From the NCBI RefSeq assembly GCF_015832195.1, contig NC_052028.1, forward strand, positions 787,501 through 851,500: a stretch of DNA of 64,000 bases, written 5' to 3'. Shown here one piece after another: positions 11,052-21,139 of the stretch. Source of the DNA: Motacilla alba alba (Eukaryota > Chordata > Aves > Passeriformes > Motacillidae). The first letter of the stretch is position 1, and the number at the start of each line of letters is the position of its first letter. A program made the position numbers and the translations under genes. Below the pieces are notes generated by a model. It was given only the letters and a program-made list of their open reading frames with translations. It ran no database searches and had not been told where the DNA came from.

Positions 11052-12017
11052 CTGTAATTGTAAGAATTCAGGAGATGAAGACTCTGCTGTGAGAAGGAGG
11101 AAAACAACTTGTTTTACCTGCCTGGGTCCCTTCAAGGGCAGGTGCCTCACAAGTTTCACATCAGCTGGAACTGTGAACATCCCCCAGAATTCCAGCACAA
11201 ATCATCCAAAACAGGTCCTGCTGCTCCAGCTTCCCCACAGGCTGCACCTGTGTCCCTCACCACTGCCCAGGGGTCCTTCTGGTGGCTGCACCGTCCCCTT
11301 CCAGGCCCTCCAGCCTCTGCAAACATATGCAGAGCACCAGGGTTAGTAATGAGATGCAAATGTATTCCTCCAGAGGTTGATCCAAAGCCCAGTCAAGTCA
11401 ATTATTATTAATGTAATTAGTACTGTATGAGCAGTTCAAGGCATAATTCAAGTCAGCTCTCTATCCAGGCAGGCTGTGGATATGTGCAGAGTAGAATGAA
11501 GGGGTTTACAAGGTAACTTGAGTGTGACAGACTAAAAGAAAGAGAGGAAGGAGATGTGAGGTGATATAAAAAGAGCAGATAATCTGCCACAGAAACCCAA
11601 TCTTAATCCTGGGCTTTGTCTGGCAAACCATGCAGCCTTCAGTGGGAATTTCCAATAGCAGTTACATCAGCAGTGTGTTCATTAAACAGTATTTTTGAAC
11701 CTTTATTTGTCATGAATTTTCTCTCTCCTTACATTTTTATTCCTTTCCCCCTGTGTTGGGCTGGCATGAGCATGCTGTTTATTTCTCTAGCAGGGACTGT
11801 GTACTGGGGGTCATCCGAGCCAAGTCAATAACACGACCCTGGAGCTGCAGGCATGAATGAAGGGCTGAACAAAACCCACCATGAGCTTTGCTTTCTTCTG
11901 TACCAGTAATTAAAAATGCCTGACTCACATGGAGCACTGTGGAACTGGTTTGCCCGAGTGTCACATCCAGATGCCAACCCACGAGCCCCTTGCTGTTCAC
12001 TGGCACTCACCCAAAAG
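11052..12017. other. unique non-coding sequence, nothing recognised
   Basis: No repeat family and no convincing exon seen. The sequence becomes AT-rich around 11400-11750. Confidence 0.45.
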
Positions 12018-12018
12018 C

Positions 12019-12079
12019 TCTTTTTTCCCCTCTTTTTCGTTTTTTTTTTTCTTTCTGCCTTTTTTTTTTTTTTTTCCCC
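12019..12079 (+). repeat. long pyrimidine tract with T-runs
   Basis: About 60 bases of almost pure T and C, including a 16-base T run (12060-12075), followed by CCCCAG at 12076-12081. On the plus strand it has the form of a very strong splice-acceptor tract. On the minus strand it is a purine tract encoding the lysine-rich runs seen in spurious open frames. It could equally be an expanded low-complexity tract. Confidence 0.85.
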
Positions 12080-12081
12080 AG

Positions 12082-12410
12082 TCCAGAAGGGAGAGTTTCC
12101 ATGGACGGAGGGGCTGGGGAGAAGCAGGCACAGGGAGGTCGCTCGCAGGGATGCAGAGCTGCTCTTGCTCCTCGCTGTGCTCGGCACCCTCTGCCCGGGC
12201 TGCAGCCCGGCTGGTGCAGCCAGAGCACCCTCTGCTGCTACGCTGCCTCCTGCCAGGCAGCCCCTGGCACCGGCAGACCCTTCCCGAGCACCTGGAGGGA
12301 TGCTGCGGTACCCGGGCTTGCTGGCAGCCTGCTCCCTGCGCTCTGCCATCACACCGCCCGAGCTTTCCGGGTGCTGATGGAGCGAGGGGTGAGCCACGCC
12401 GCCTCCTGCA
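12082..12410. promoter_or_regulatory. small CpG-rich, GC-rich block
   Basis: By eye about 65 percent G+C with close to twenty CpGs in roughly 300 bases, a CpG observed/expected near 0.6. That is clearly richer than the flanks, which are CpG-depleted. It follows the pyrimidine tract directly, and a donor-like GGGGTGAGCC occurs near 12387. Several frames on both strands are open throughout, which follows from the composition and does not identify a strand. Possible readings are an orphan CpG island or promoter, a GC-rich exon, or a composition patch. No TATA box or known first exon is recognised. Confidence 0.35.
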
Positions 12411-13424
12411 GGGATTCTGCAAACCTGCTGCCTGCAGCACCACAGCAGCATTGGAGAAAGGCAGGACAATCTTCTTGTTCCATAACCCGGTGTCTGCTGG
12501 AGCTGGGGATACAAGGCTGCACCAGAGCCCTTGGCACTGGCATGGGTTTATCTGGAAATATTTGTAACTGCCCTTGCTATTAGAGCATATGAATGCAATT
12601 ACAATATTCCAGCAGAAATCAGCCGAGTATGTGGTAAAGCAGGAGAACATACAAGGGAATGTGTGTAAGATAATCTCCCCGGCATGCACATGCAAGGGCA
12701 CCGGGATTCCTTCCAGAATCCAGAATCCAGCAGCTCCCCACTCTCCCTACTGCTGCCAGAGAGGGGAGCACAGCCTGCCTGAGACTGCGCTGCTGGCGTG
12801 GAGGCCACCAGGTCACCCCTGGAGTGGCCAGGCAACCATGCTGGGCAGCCACGGAGAGCAGAGGTGCTGAGATCTTTGTAGCTGGAAAAGGCAAGTCAAC
12901 ATGCAAATCCTAGTTAAAATATCTTTATTAGCAGCATTTTAATCACTTGCAAAATCTGGACCAGGATCAAACCAAACATAAGGCAGCAGCTGCTGTAAAC
13001 AGCCGTTGTTGAAATGGAAAAATGATTGGTGCTGAGGGAAGGATGTCAGGAGTAATGAGCCTGCCTTGGCTGCCGAGCGCCGGGCACGGCCGGGCACCTT
13101 GGCGCTGTTCTGCCCTGAAACCCCTCCTGGTGCAGGGATTCCCAGACCTGCAACCTCCCTGCCAACCCCAGTAACCATCCCTGGCCATATTTACAGCATC
13201 AAGGGCTTCTTCAGACTCTGCTTGGAGAAGGGAACAATTCCACTGGTGCAGGAGCCTCTCTCGTTCTGTCACACACTGGAGGGCAATGCTGAAAATCATT
13301 TTGACTTCTACACGAATAGGGAAAAGTAATTATCCACTAAAACTTGCACTGAAACAAGGCGTGTATTAGCCATATTTTGGCTCTGGTATTAATTACTTTC
13401 TTTCCACTTTCTTCCCCTCTGCTG
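12411..13424. other. unique non-coding sequence, nothing recognised
   Basis: Mixed GC content. Overlapping open frames on opposite strands, no recognised domain, repeat or RNA gene. Confidence 0.45.
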
Positions 13425-13990
13425 CAGGAAGGGACCTGGGGATCCTGGTCTATGGCCAGTTGAACATGAGTCAGCAGTGCCCTGGAGCCAGGAGGGACAT
13501 CCCTGTCCTGGGGACATTAGGCCTGCCCAGGGAGGGATTGTCCAGCTCTGCTCTGGCTGGGGCAGCCTCACCTCCAGTGCTGGGGAAGTTTGGGTGCCAC
13601 AATATAAAGAAACATTAGAGAATGTCCGAAGGATGGACATGAGGATGGGGAAGGGTCTGGGGAGGAGCAGGTGAGGGGACTTGGTTTGTTCAGCTGGAGG
13701 AGACTGAGGGGAAACCTCATTGTGGTCTTCAACATCCTCCTGAGGGGCAGCTCTGATCTCTTCACTCTCCTGGCCAGCAGCATGATCCAGGGAGGGCAGG
13801 AACTGGGCCAGGGCAGGGCCAGGCTGGATTTTGGGAGAAGTTTCTTCCCCCAGAGGGTGCTGAGCACTGCCCAGGCTCCCCAGGGAATGGGCACAGCTCT
13901 GAGGCTGCCAGAGCTCCAGGAGCCTTTGGACAGCGCTCCAGGGATGCACAGGGGGGATTGCTGGGGTGTCTGGGCAGGGCCACAACTCTC
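13425..13990 (+). mobile_element. CR1 LINE fragment, ORF2 C-terminus and 3' region
   Basis: A 5'-truncated CR1 copy in plus orientation. It begins at GAAGGGACCTGGGGATCCTGG, the widespread CR1 stretch preceding ...MSQQC. A remnant reverse-transcriptase end reads GLGLFSWRRLRGNLIVVFNIL (about 13675-13740), matching the CR1 pattern LGLFSWRRLRGDL. The 3' part, with GGGATTGCTGGGGTGTCTGGGCAGGGCC, stops around 13983 without the usual terminal repeats. It belongs to the same subtype as the copy at 61527-62084, which is colinear with it. Confidence 0.93.
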
Positions 13991-14460
13991 ACTGTGACAC
14001 CTCAGTCCTTCTCACAGCACAGAGAGCTTCTCTTCCCTTCCTCGTTGACAGGATGCCACAAGAAATTCCCAATGTGAAAGCAGCCCAAACCATGTTGAGC
14101 ACGAACATACACAAGCCATCAATCATTCCCGTGTGTCAGAGGAGCAGCAGCCAGTTCCTTAAATCATCTGCATTGCAAACGCTGACTGTCAAAACAGGAG
14201 CAGTGGCTTCAGACGAACCAGCTCTGAGTCCTGTCCGAGTCGGGAGAGAAAAAGGCGTTGTTTAGTATTTTTCATTTCCATCAGGGGGAGCCTGTGCACA
14301 GAGGATTGGTCCTGGTGCCTCTCCAGCCCCAGAGATTTCCCACAGCCGCAGCTCATTGAGACCCTGTGGTGCGTGATTTGGGCTCGAGGTCCCGGGAACT
14401 CTGTCTTGTGTGAGGAATTCAGAAACTTTTCTGCGTTTACAGACCTGTTTGAGCTGTGCT
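13991..14460. other. unique non-coding sequence, nothing recognised
   Basis: A 99-codon plus-strand open frame crosses here but has no recognised domain or splice borders. No repeat seen. Confidence 0.4.
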
Positions 14461-14890
14461 CAGGAGTGAGATCTGCTTATCTAATTACGTTAGTGGAAGG
14501 TTAACATTTTTATTTAGGTGATGTATAATTCATACCACCAACAATGCAAACCACTCTCTGTGGTTTGGAGGTTGACTCTACCTGGTAAATATTGACATTC
14601 GTGGCATGAAAAATAATTAGAGGGTTAGTGTCAAGATCTGTGTCAGGGTTATGTGGTAAAAGGCTCTCGACTGCAGAGCTTGAAATTAAAGACCTTGCTG
14701 TAATAAGACTTTACAAAACACCATCCTGGATCAAAGGGAAGCAATAGTTTCTATCTGTTATGGTAACACTTGAGTAAGTAAATTGCTGGTAACAAAATTT
14801 AAAAATTCAAACATTTCCCATTGGAGAGGTGGCAAAAAAGTCAAATGCAAATTATCAGGTGTTATACAGAGTAAATCAGGTGTTAGACAC
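14461..14890. promoter_or_regulatory. AT-rich block dense in TF-like sites, candidate enhancer
   Basis: About 430 bases of AT-rich, CpG-poor unique sequence. Visible motifs: TAATTACGTTAG homeodomain-like (near 14482); paired inverted RUNX sites AAACCAC (14548-14554) and GTGGTTT (14560-14566) around a 5-base spacer; forkhead double core GTAAATATTGAC (14585-14596); a perfect POU octamer ATGCAAAT (14845-14852); and two copies of ATCAGGTGTTA (14854-14864 and 14875-14885), each holding a T-box-like AGGTGTTA half-site, 21 bp apart. Binding and conservation are inference, but this clustering is the strongest regulatory-looking signal in the window. Confidence 0.33.
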
Positions 14891-14906
14891 ACTGAACTTC
14901 TTACAC

Positions 14907-14922
14907 AAAAAAAAAAAAAAAA
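14907..14922 (+). repeat. poly(A) run, 16 bases
   Basis: Uninterrupted A16 following TTACAC. No retroposon body is recognised upstream, and there is no AATAAA at a suitable distance, so it is simple sequence rather than a proven retrocopy tail. Confidence 0.9.
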
Positions 14923-17017
14923 CAACCCTCAGTTGAATAAAAAGCAATGAAAATCTAATACTGCAAAGGCCTCTGAGGTGTAACTTTAGAGCTCTACTTC
15001 CAGTTCTCTTGGAGGGAAAAATTTACCTTCATGGTTAAACCTGTCCTATGTCTGAGAAAAGAGTAGTGGCCACCACTGAACACTGTGTGCAGCATCTGCT
15101 GAAGTTCTCTCACCTTCACGATCCCCCAGGATTTCTGGGGTAAACCCAAACTCCCACACTCAGCTTAAGGCCTCCTGTTAAATACTCTGAGCCAGCTCTG
15201 TGATATCCAGGAGCAGTAACCCTTCCTAAAATGATCACTTGTCATTTTGTTTACACTCAGTTTTTAACGCCTGCTCTGTCACTGTTGTAAACAAGGTCAG
15301 TTATTAAGACCCAGTTCCCCAGCTCCTGCCTGTGTACCTGTCCTCCATGAAGGTGACTCCTGCTTGCACTCCCAGGTTTCTAAAAAGGACTGATTTGGAC
15401 TCCTCCCAAGAGGCTCAACACATCAGAATATCAGGCCTCTGATTTAGGGACCACCAAACCATTCAGGTGTATCTTTTACCAGGTCAGTCTTTCTATGAGA
15501 TCCAGAAGAAATTTGGGATGTGACCCCCCCATACCCCAAACTGCCATAATGGATTTGGTTCTTCCAGTGCCTTTTCTGTCTCTCATAATTGATCTGGTGC
15601 AGGAACATTCTCTTGCATTTTGCAATTTAGGACACAATTCAACAGGGAGACAATTACAGGTGAGGCCATTAAAAAAATAATAAAGATATAGTGACTATAC
15701 CGTCAGCTCTAGTGGCTTGAGTGAAGACATGAGGTGGCAAGAGTCAAAGAGCTCATTACATTAATTATAAAATAACCATGGAAAAGGCTGAATTCTGTCT
15801 TCTGAAGTCTTTCAGCTGAGTCTTACTAAAATATGTGCTTTACCCCTGCTAGGCTTATAGGCTTACTAGAGGATTCAAAAAGAATCAGAATGGTATCTCT
15901 TGGCTTTGAACATCTCTGGATCCTGTGTGAGCAAAGGAGTTGACAAGGAATAAAGTCTCTTTTTGAATTCAAAGTAAAACACATCTACACCTCCAAGACG
16001 GGGAGACAGCTACTGAGGAGATCCGATATCAGATCCCAGGTTTGTTTTCTGCTACAAGGCAAGGTCAGATCAGTCCAAAGAAAACTCCTCAGCAGATCGA
16101 AGCAGTTGGAAAAAAAGTACATTTACTTGTTAATGTCTCATAGTGTCAGATGTCTATGGTACAAAGGAAAGTATTTGAACAACTTAAAGGTTTTATGGTT
16201 AGAATAACATTCAATAAAAAATACATTTTTGCAGGACTGACTAAGGAACCACAGGCAGGCAGGAATTCCGGGAAAGCCCCCATTCCTCTGGGAGGAGCCA
16301 GGAGGGAGCAGGGAGAGGGGTCCCTGTGCTTCCCTGGCTCCCCAGAGACACAGGAAAGGGATGCTTGGGATTTTTACCTCGGGAAAACTCTTTGGTCGGG
16401 CAGCTGGGCTCAGTCTTAGAGATGCAGCTTTCTGCTAGCAAAATCCCCAATCCAAATGCTGGGTGCTATGTTTGCAATGTCCCAAAAAACCTGACGTGCC
16501 ACTAAAACTCCCCATATCTGTGAGCTTGCCTAGAACAAAGTCGTGAACTCTTGGAGCAACAACTGGCTCTTGGACAGAGAGGTTCTGGGCCAAGCTTCAA
16601 ATACCCTCACCCCATGATTTATGGATTGGTATCCAAAGCAGAGCAGTAGATTTACTGTTTCTTGTCATTTACAGAGCTGAAACCAGGTGAGATTCAGGGT
16701 TTTTAATGAGTTTGACCAAGAATTTGAAATCCCTTTGATGCCCAAATTCAAAGTGAATTTGAGTCAGAGAAATGAGCCCACATGAACCGGGCCCAAGAAT
16801 GCATCTCCTCAAAGCCTTGTGAAGTGAATGCACAATTTTGCAGCAGCTTTTCTTGACATCTTCCCTTGCAGCACCTTTCTAAAACTTCTGACTGCCCAAA
16901 TGCAAAATGTCCTCACCTCACTATTCACAAATGGTCTTTAAAAATATTCAGAGATCTGGTTATACATTACATGAGTTTTATGAGAATGCAATGTCTGGCA
17001 CCAGCTTTCCAGGAGTT

Positions 17018-17021
<4 letters not shown>
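14923..17021. other. unique non-coding sequence, nothing recognised
   Basis: Mostly AT-rich sequence with short open frames only. No repeat family, RNA gene or exon with fitting borders was recognised. Confidence 0.45.

Positions 17022-17064
<43 letters not shown>
17022..17064. repeat. (TC)n dinucleotide microsatellite
   Basis: About 21 uninterrupted TC units. Open frames crossing it encode Leu-Ser runs and are artefacts. As a perfect mirror-symmetric pyrimidine/purine tract it could adopt triplex (H-DNA) structure, and it should be length-polymorphic. Confidence 0.98.
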
Positions 17065-17068
<4 letters not shown>

Positions 17069-17224
17069 GCATCAGTCAATGCCAGTATGAACTAAAGGTG
17101 TATTTAAGTGAAGAGGAGAGAGAAATACAAAAAACTAAAGGAACAAGGACATCTGTATAATATTTCTGAGTGTTCCCCTGAATGGTATCTTCCCACACTC
17201 AAGAGCACCAGACCCACCAGAGTT
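17065..17224. other. short unique spacer
   Basis: Nothing recognised between the microsatellite and the CR1 fragment. Confidence 0.5.
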
Positions 17225-17365
17225 CTCTGGCAGTGAGAAGCCATTCTCTGTCCTGTCCCTCCAGCCCTTGTCCCCGGTCCCTCTCCAGCTCCCCTGGAGC
17301 CCCTTTAGGCTCTGGAAGGGGCTCCGAGCCCTCCCTGGAGCCTTCTCCTCCCTGACTGCCTTGAG
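17225..17365 (-). mobile_element. CR1 LINE fragment, minus orientation
   Basis: Reverse-complement CR1 sequence. The order CTGGCAGTGAGAAGCCATTC, CTCTCCAGCTCCCCTGGAGC, CCCTTTAGGCTCTGGAAGGGG and CCTGGAGCCTTCTCCTCCC matches the antisense of the CR1 ORF2/3' junction. About 140 bases survive, without the terminal repeat, so both ends are lost. Confidence 0.88.
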
Positions 17366-19265
17366 CCCTGGTTGTGATGCTGAGCTGAGCTCTCCAGAAC
17401 AGAAGCTCACAGTTTTTCATTTTAGAAACTGCACGTGGCACGAGCTTGAAAATCCCCTCCACTGCAAGTTATTATGAAACTTCTGCTAAGGACAATAGAG
17501 GGACCCAAACCATGAAAAAATGAAAGCCTAAAAGTCCCACTTATGCTGGGTAAACCTGGCTGTACAGCCCTGTCCAAGAGATGGTACAGAAAAGCTTCTT
17601 GGAAGCCACCTGAGAAACTTCTCTGGTGCATAGCAGTGCCAGCTGACACAATGGAAAGCACACAGGGCATGTTTCAAGAAATCACTTCACTTGGAAAAAA
17701 CACTCTTTTTTCTGAGAACTAATTTTCCAAATAGAAGGTTCATTTTCTTCCTCAGAACAATTTCTCCCTTCAGCTGTAAACTCAACAATTTACATCTGAA
17801 GTAGCCTTAAGATTCTACTAAGTCAAAATCAAGGCAAGTGTTCCAAGGCATTCATTCTTTCTGAGACATTTCTTCTTTGGAAAATGAGAGACCCAACAGA
17901 AACTGGATTTTATTGCAAGTGACAGAATATCAGGCTCAGTAATGGAAGCCTCAGTCTTGGTGTTCAGGAACATAAAGCTCCTGACTCCAATTAAGTTTTG
18001 TTCCATTTATATGGGCAGAGAATTGGGTCTTTTGAAAGAAAAGTCACTGTGCTTCAGGCAGCAGCCATGGCAGGGAGATACCATGTGGCTTTTATTTCTG
18101 TTCCCAAGACATCAATCCTAAAGGAAAGGCTATAGGTGCTGACAAGCTTCAGCACTACAGATGAAACCAGGACAGGAAAAGTAATTAAGGGTGAAAAACA
18201 AACAAAGGAATATTTTAGCTCTCTTGGGACCAAAAGGCTCTTTTGCCTGGCATTCTCAGTCTTCTCACACAAACCTTTCTTGAGCTCTGCTGAGGAGAAT
18301 ACTAGATTCTCCCTGGCATGCCAAGTCCTGAATCCATCATGAAAATCTATTTTGGAAATCTTTCTATCACAGTATTAAAGGAAAAACTTGCGTTGACAAA
18401 AGTGCCTGTTGCATTCGATGGAGCCTTTCCATGTTTGTTGTGTTGAGGAACATGAAGGAGGTTGGGACCAAGGGATTTACAAAAGTTAAGCAAACTCCAT
18501 CCCTTTAATCTGAAATCTGCCTCACTTTGCCCTGAAGTTGATATTTGTTATTTAAAAACATTAAGAAAATGTGCTGAGGAATTGCCCATTCCCATCAGTG
18601 TAAGTATGAAATGTTTAAAGTGCACATTTTTCATCTGGTGCCAGTTCCAGGCCCGCAGCCAGGTCCTGTTGACAGCCAGATGGGCAACACCAAGGGGTTC
18701 CCATCATGATCTGGGAGCTGGCACAGCCTGTGGCTCACAGCCCTCCCTGCCAGGAGCTGGGCTCAGGTGTGTGCAGGGCACCCAGCAGGAGCGGTGCCAC
18801 GCTGAGCCATCCCAGGGAATGGCCAGAGGGCAACTTGGGGGTCATTTTCCATTGCACTGGAATTCTCACAGCTGCTCCAGGGCTTTCCATGGAAGTGATT
18901 TTAAGAGGGAAAATTAAAGCAGAGTCCCCTTGGCCTGAGGGCGAAGCAGTGCTGGTCTGTGGGTTTGAGATGCTCAGTATGAGCACTGCCCCTGCCCCAA
19001 GGTGCCCCATAAACAAATCAATTTTGCATCTGCTTCACTGATTTCTGCACTGAATCAAATTAACACGCAAAAAATAGAATTAATCTCTTTCTACTGGCCA
19101 AAATCTATGGATTAAATAATCTCTATTTACAAGAGCAGGGGACTCACTTCCCCTCCTGGAGCACAGAAGTGCAGAAAGGGTACAAATGTGTGCTGATTTC
19201 TTGGGCAGAGAACATAAAATAATTTCATTTCAGAGATGTTTTAGAAACTTTGTAAATTAAATGGG
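17366..19265. other. unique non-coding sequence, nothing recognised
   Basis: AT-rich to 18.6 kb, then a GC-richer patch (18640-18860) with overlapping open frames. No repeat or gene recognised. Confidence 0.45.
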
Positions 19266-19289
19266 TGCTCTACTTAGTGCTCTACTTAG
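19266..19289 (+). repeat. perfect 12-bp tandem duplication
   Basis: TGCTCTACTTAG occurs twice head to tail with no difference, which points to a recent slippage duplication. Confidence 0.95.
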
Positions 19290-21112
19290 AGCCATCCTTG
19301 CGTGGTCTGCAGGATGTACTATTGTTAATCTCTACTGCTTGTGGGATTTGAGCTGCACAGATACTCCCACCTCAGGGGCCCCCTCTAATGGCAAGACCTG
19401 CTCCTAGTTTATAGTGGATTGGAATACAAATATGTATCTTATCACCTCCTTATCACCCTGTTAACAGGGCAGAGCCAGTGGTTTGGGTTTGCAGAGGGTG
19501 GGAAATGCTGAAATGGGAAAAGGCAGATTCTGTTCCCTCTGCTGTGACCTGAAAGCTCCCAGAACATTCCTGTCTGGGACTCAGCATCTAGCACCAGCAG
19601 AACAACTGCTGAACTGGGACCTGTATTTCTTCCAGACATTAACATCCACTAAATTATTATCTTGCCTCCACACTGGGAACCTGCACACATCCAGTAAAAC
19701 AGGCTGGAATGACAATAGCAGCACATTGCCTGATTCCCTCACCTGGCAGAACCTGCTGCTAGAGAGTTTTACAGTTTGGGGATGCAACTGAGTTTGGCCC
19801 TGTCGTGTGGCACACCTAGCTGGAGAAAAGAGTCAGGAGATGTTGTGCCAGAGGAGTTGACTAAACAGCACTGAAACCCTGGGCTGTTACCAGACCTGGG
19901 AACAAGGACAGGATCTCTTTGCCCTATTTTGTGTCAATCTTTCATGTTGTCAAGCTGGCTGCCAAATGAATGGCTGCCAAGGAAATTGACCTTGTCAGTT
20001 TTAAACCACCAATTGTCATCATTTCATTATTGAAAACAGCACTGTGCCTGGAATTACACCAGTAGGAAGATACTCTCTGATACAATTTTGTTCCCATATA
20101 GAAATCAACAGATTAGTCCACAGCACCTTTACACTGATTTAAAGTCTGTATCGTGCAGCTCGTGCTGTTGTAATCATAATATTCTTATCCCTGGGAAAGA
20201 CTGGGAGGCAGCTAAACATTGAATAAAGTGAATTTCTTTATTTTATATAAAATATAATGCTGCTTCCAAATTCAAATAATGTCCTTATGGCAGGTGAGTC
20301 CAAACCTGTATACTGAGATCAATGCACATTGATCATAGGACCCAAGAAAGGTCTTGTTTTCATGTGACGTTCATCATCCACGGGGTCAGAGAGCCCCTTT
20401 GTTTTCAGACACAAGAGTAGCTGCACTGAGGCATGGCCAGCTTTGGGGCAGAGCAGTAACCCCAGAGGCAGAGCCTTCTACCCTATACCCACCTGAGGGA
20501 ATGGTGACTTCCCTGGGTACCCTTTGTGCCTCTAATACCCATATTTTATCCTTCCACATTACTTGCAATAACTTACAGCTTACAATAAACATAAAAATGC
20601 CTGGATTCCCTCCTCCCAGATACAGAGAAACAGAGAAAAGGAGAACACACAGTAAAACCCCCAAATTCTACTTTTGCAACCCAGCAGGGAGAGGTTTGAG
20701 CTCCAAACGCTCACCAATAAACAGAGAGGACGTGAGCATTTTTGCCAAGCTGTACCTCTGCACACAGTCAGAGGCTGAAACGGGTCTGGTCGGTGCCGAG
20801 CACTGAGTGATATCATCCGTAACACTGCAGGAGAAGCTTGAAAAGCAGATTCCTACAGAAAACAATCAATCATCTGCTGGGCTGGCCGGCAGCCAGAGTG
20901 ACGTTATCGAAGCCATCTCCAGCGCAGCTGAGCCAGGCATTCCCCCAGGGGGATTGCTTTGGGAAGAGATGCTGCTCCTCCATAGCCAGCCACAGCTGGG
21001 CCCCAGCCAAGGCTGGCACCCGGCCCAGGAGAGCTGATCCGCTGGGACACAGAGCTGGAGCTCTGCCCTGCTCCAGAGGGAGGGACAGCAGCCCTGAGCT
21101 GGAGTTGCTCCT
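19290..21112. other. unique non-coding sequence with an AT-rich segment at 20.0-20.3 kb
   Basis: The segment 20020-20290 is AT-rich, CpG-poor and free of open frames, similar in texture to the candidate regulatory blocks, but its visible motifs are few. The segment 20880-21110 is GC-rich and contains TGACGT (a CRE half-site) near 20899. No gene or transposable element recognised. Confidence 0.4.
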
Positions 21113-21139
21113 TCCTGAAGGGCTCGAGGCCCTTCAGGA
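21113..21139. repeat. perfect 11-bp inverted repeat with 5-base loop
   Basis: TCCTGAAGGGC (21113-21123), loop TCGAG, then the exact reverse complement GCCCTTCAGGA (21129-21139). The short loop and seven G-C pairs in eleven make a stable local hairpin. It is too short for a microRNA precursor and lies in GC-rich sequence with no recognised gene. Confidence 0.9.

Noticed and set aside
11825..12701. Four open frames of 212-234 codons, two on each strand, over the same bases
   Set aside because: They overlap one another on both strands. They exist because the T-run and the GC-rich block lack stops in every frame, and none shows a domain.
14907..14922. A16 run considered as the tail of a processed pseudogene
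   Set aside because: No retrocopied coding sequence or AATAAA is seen upstream.
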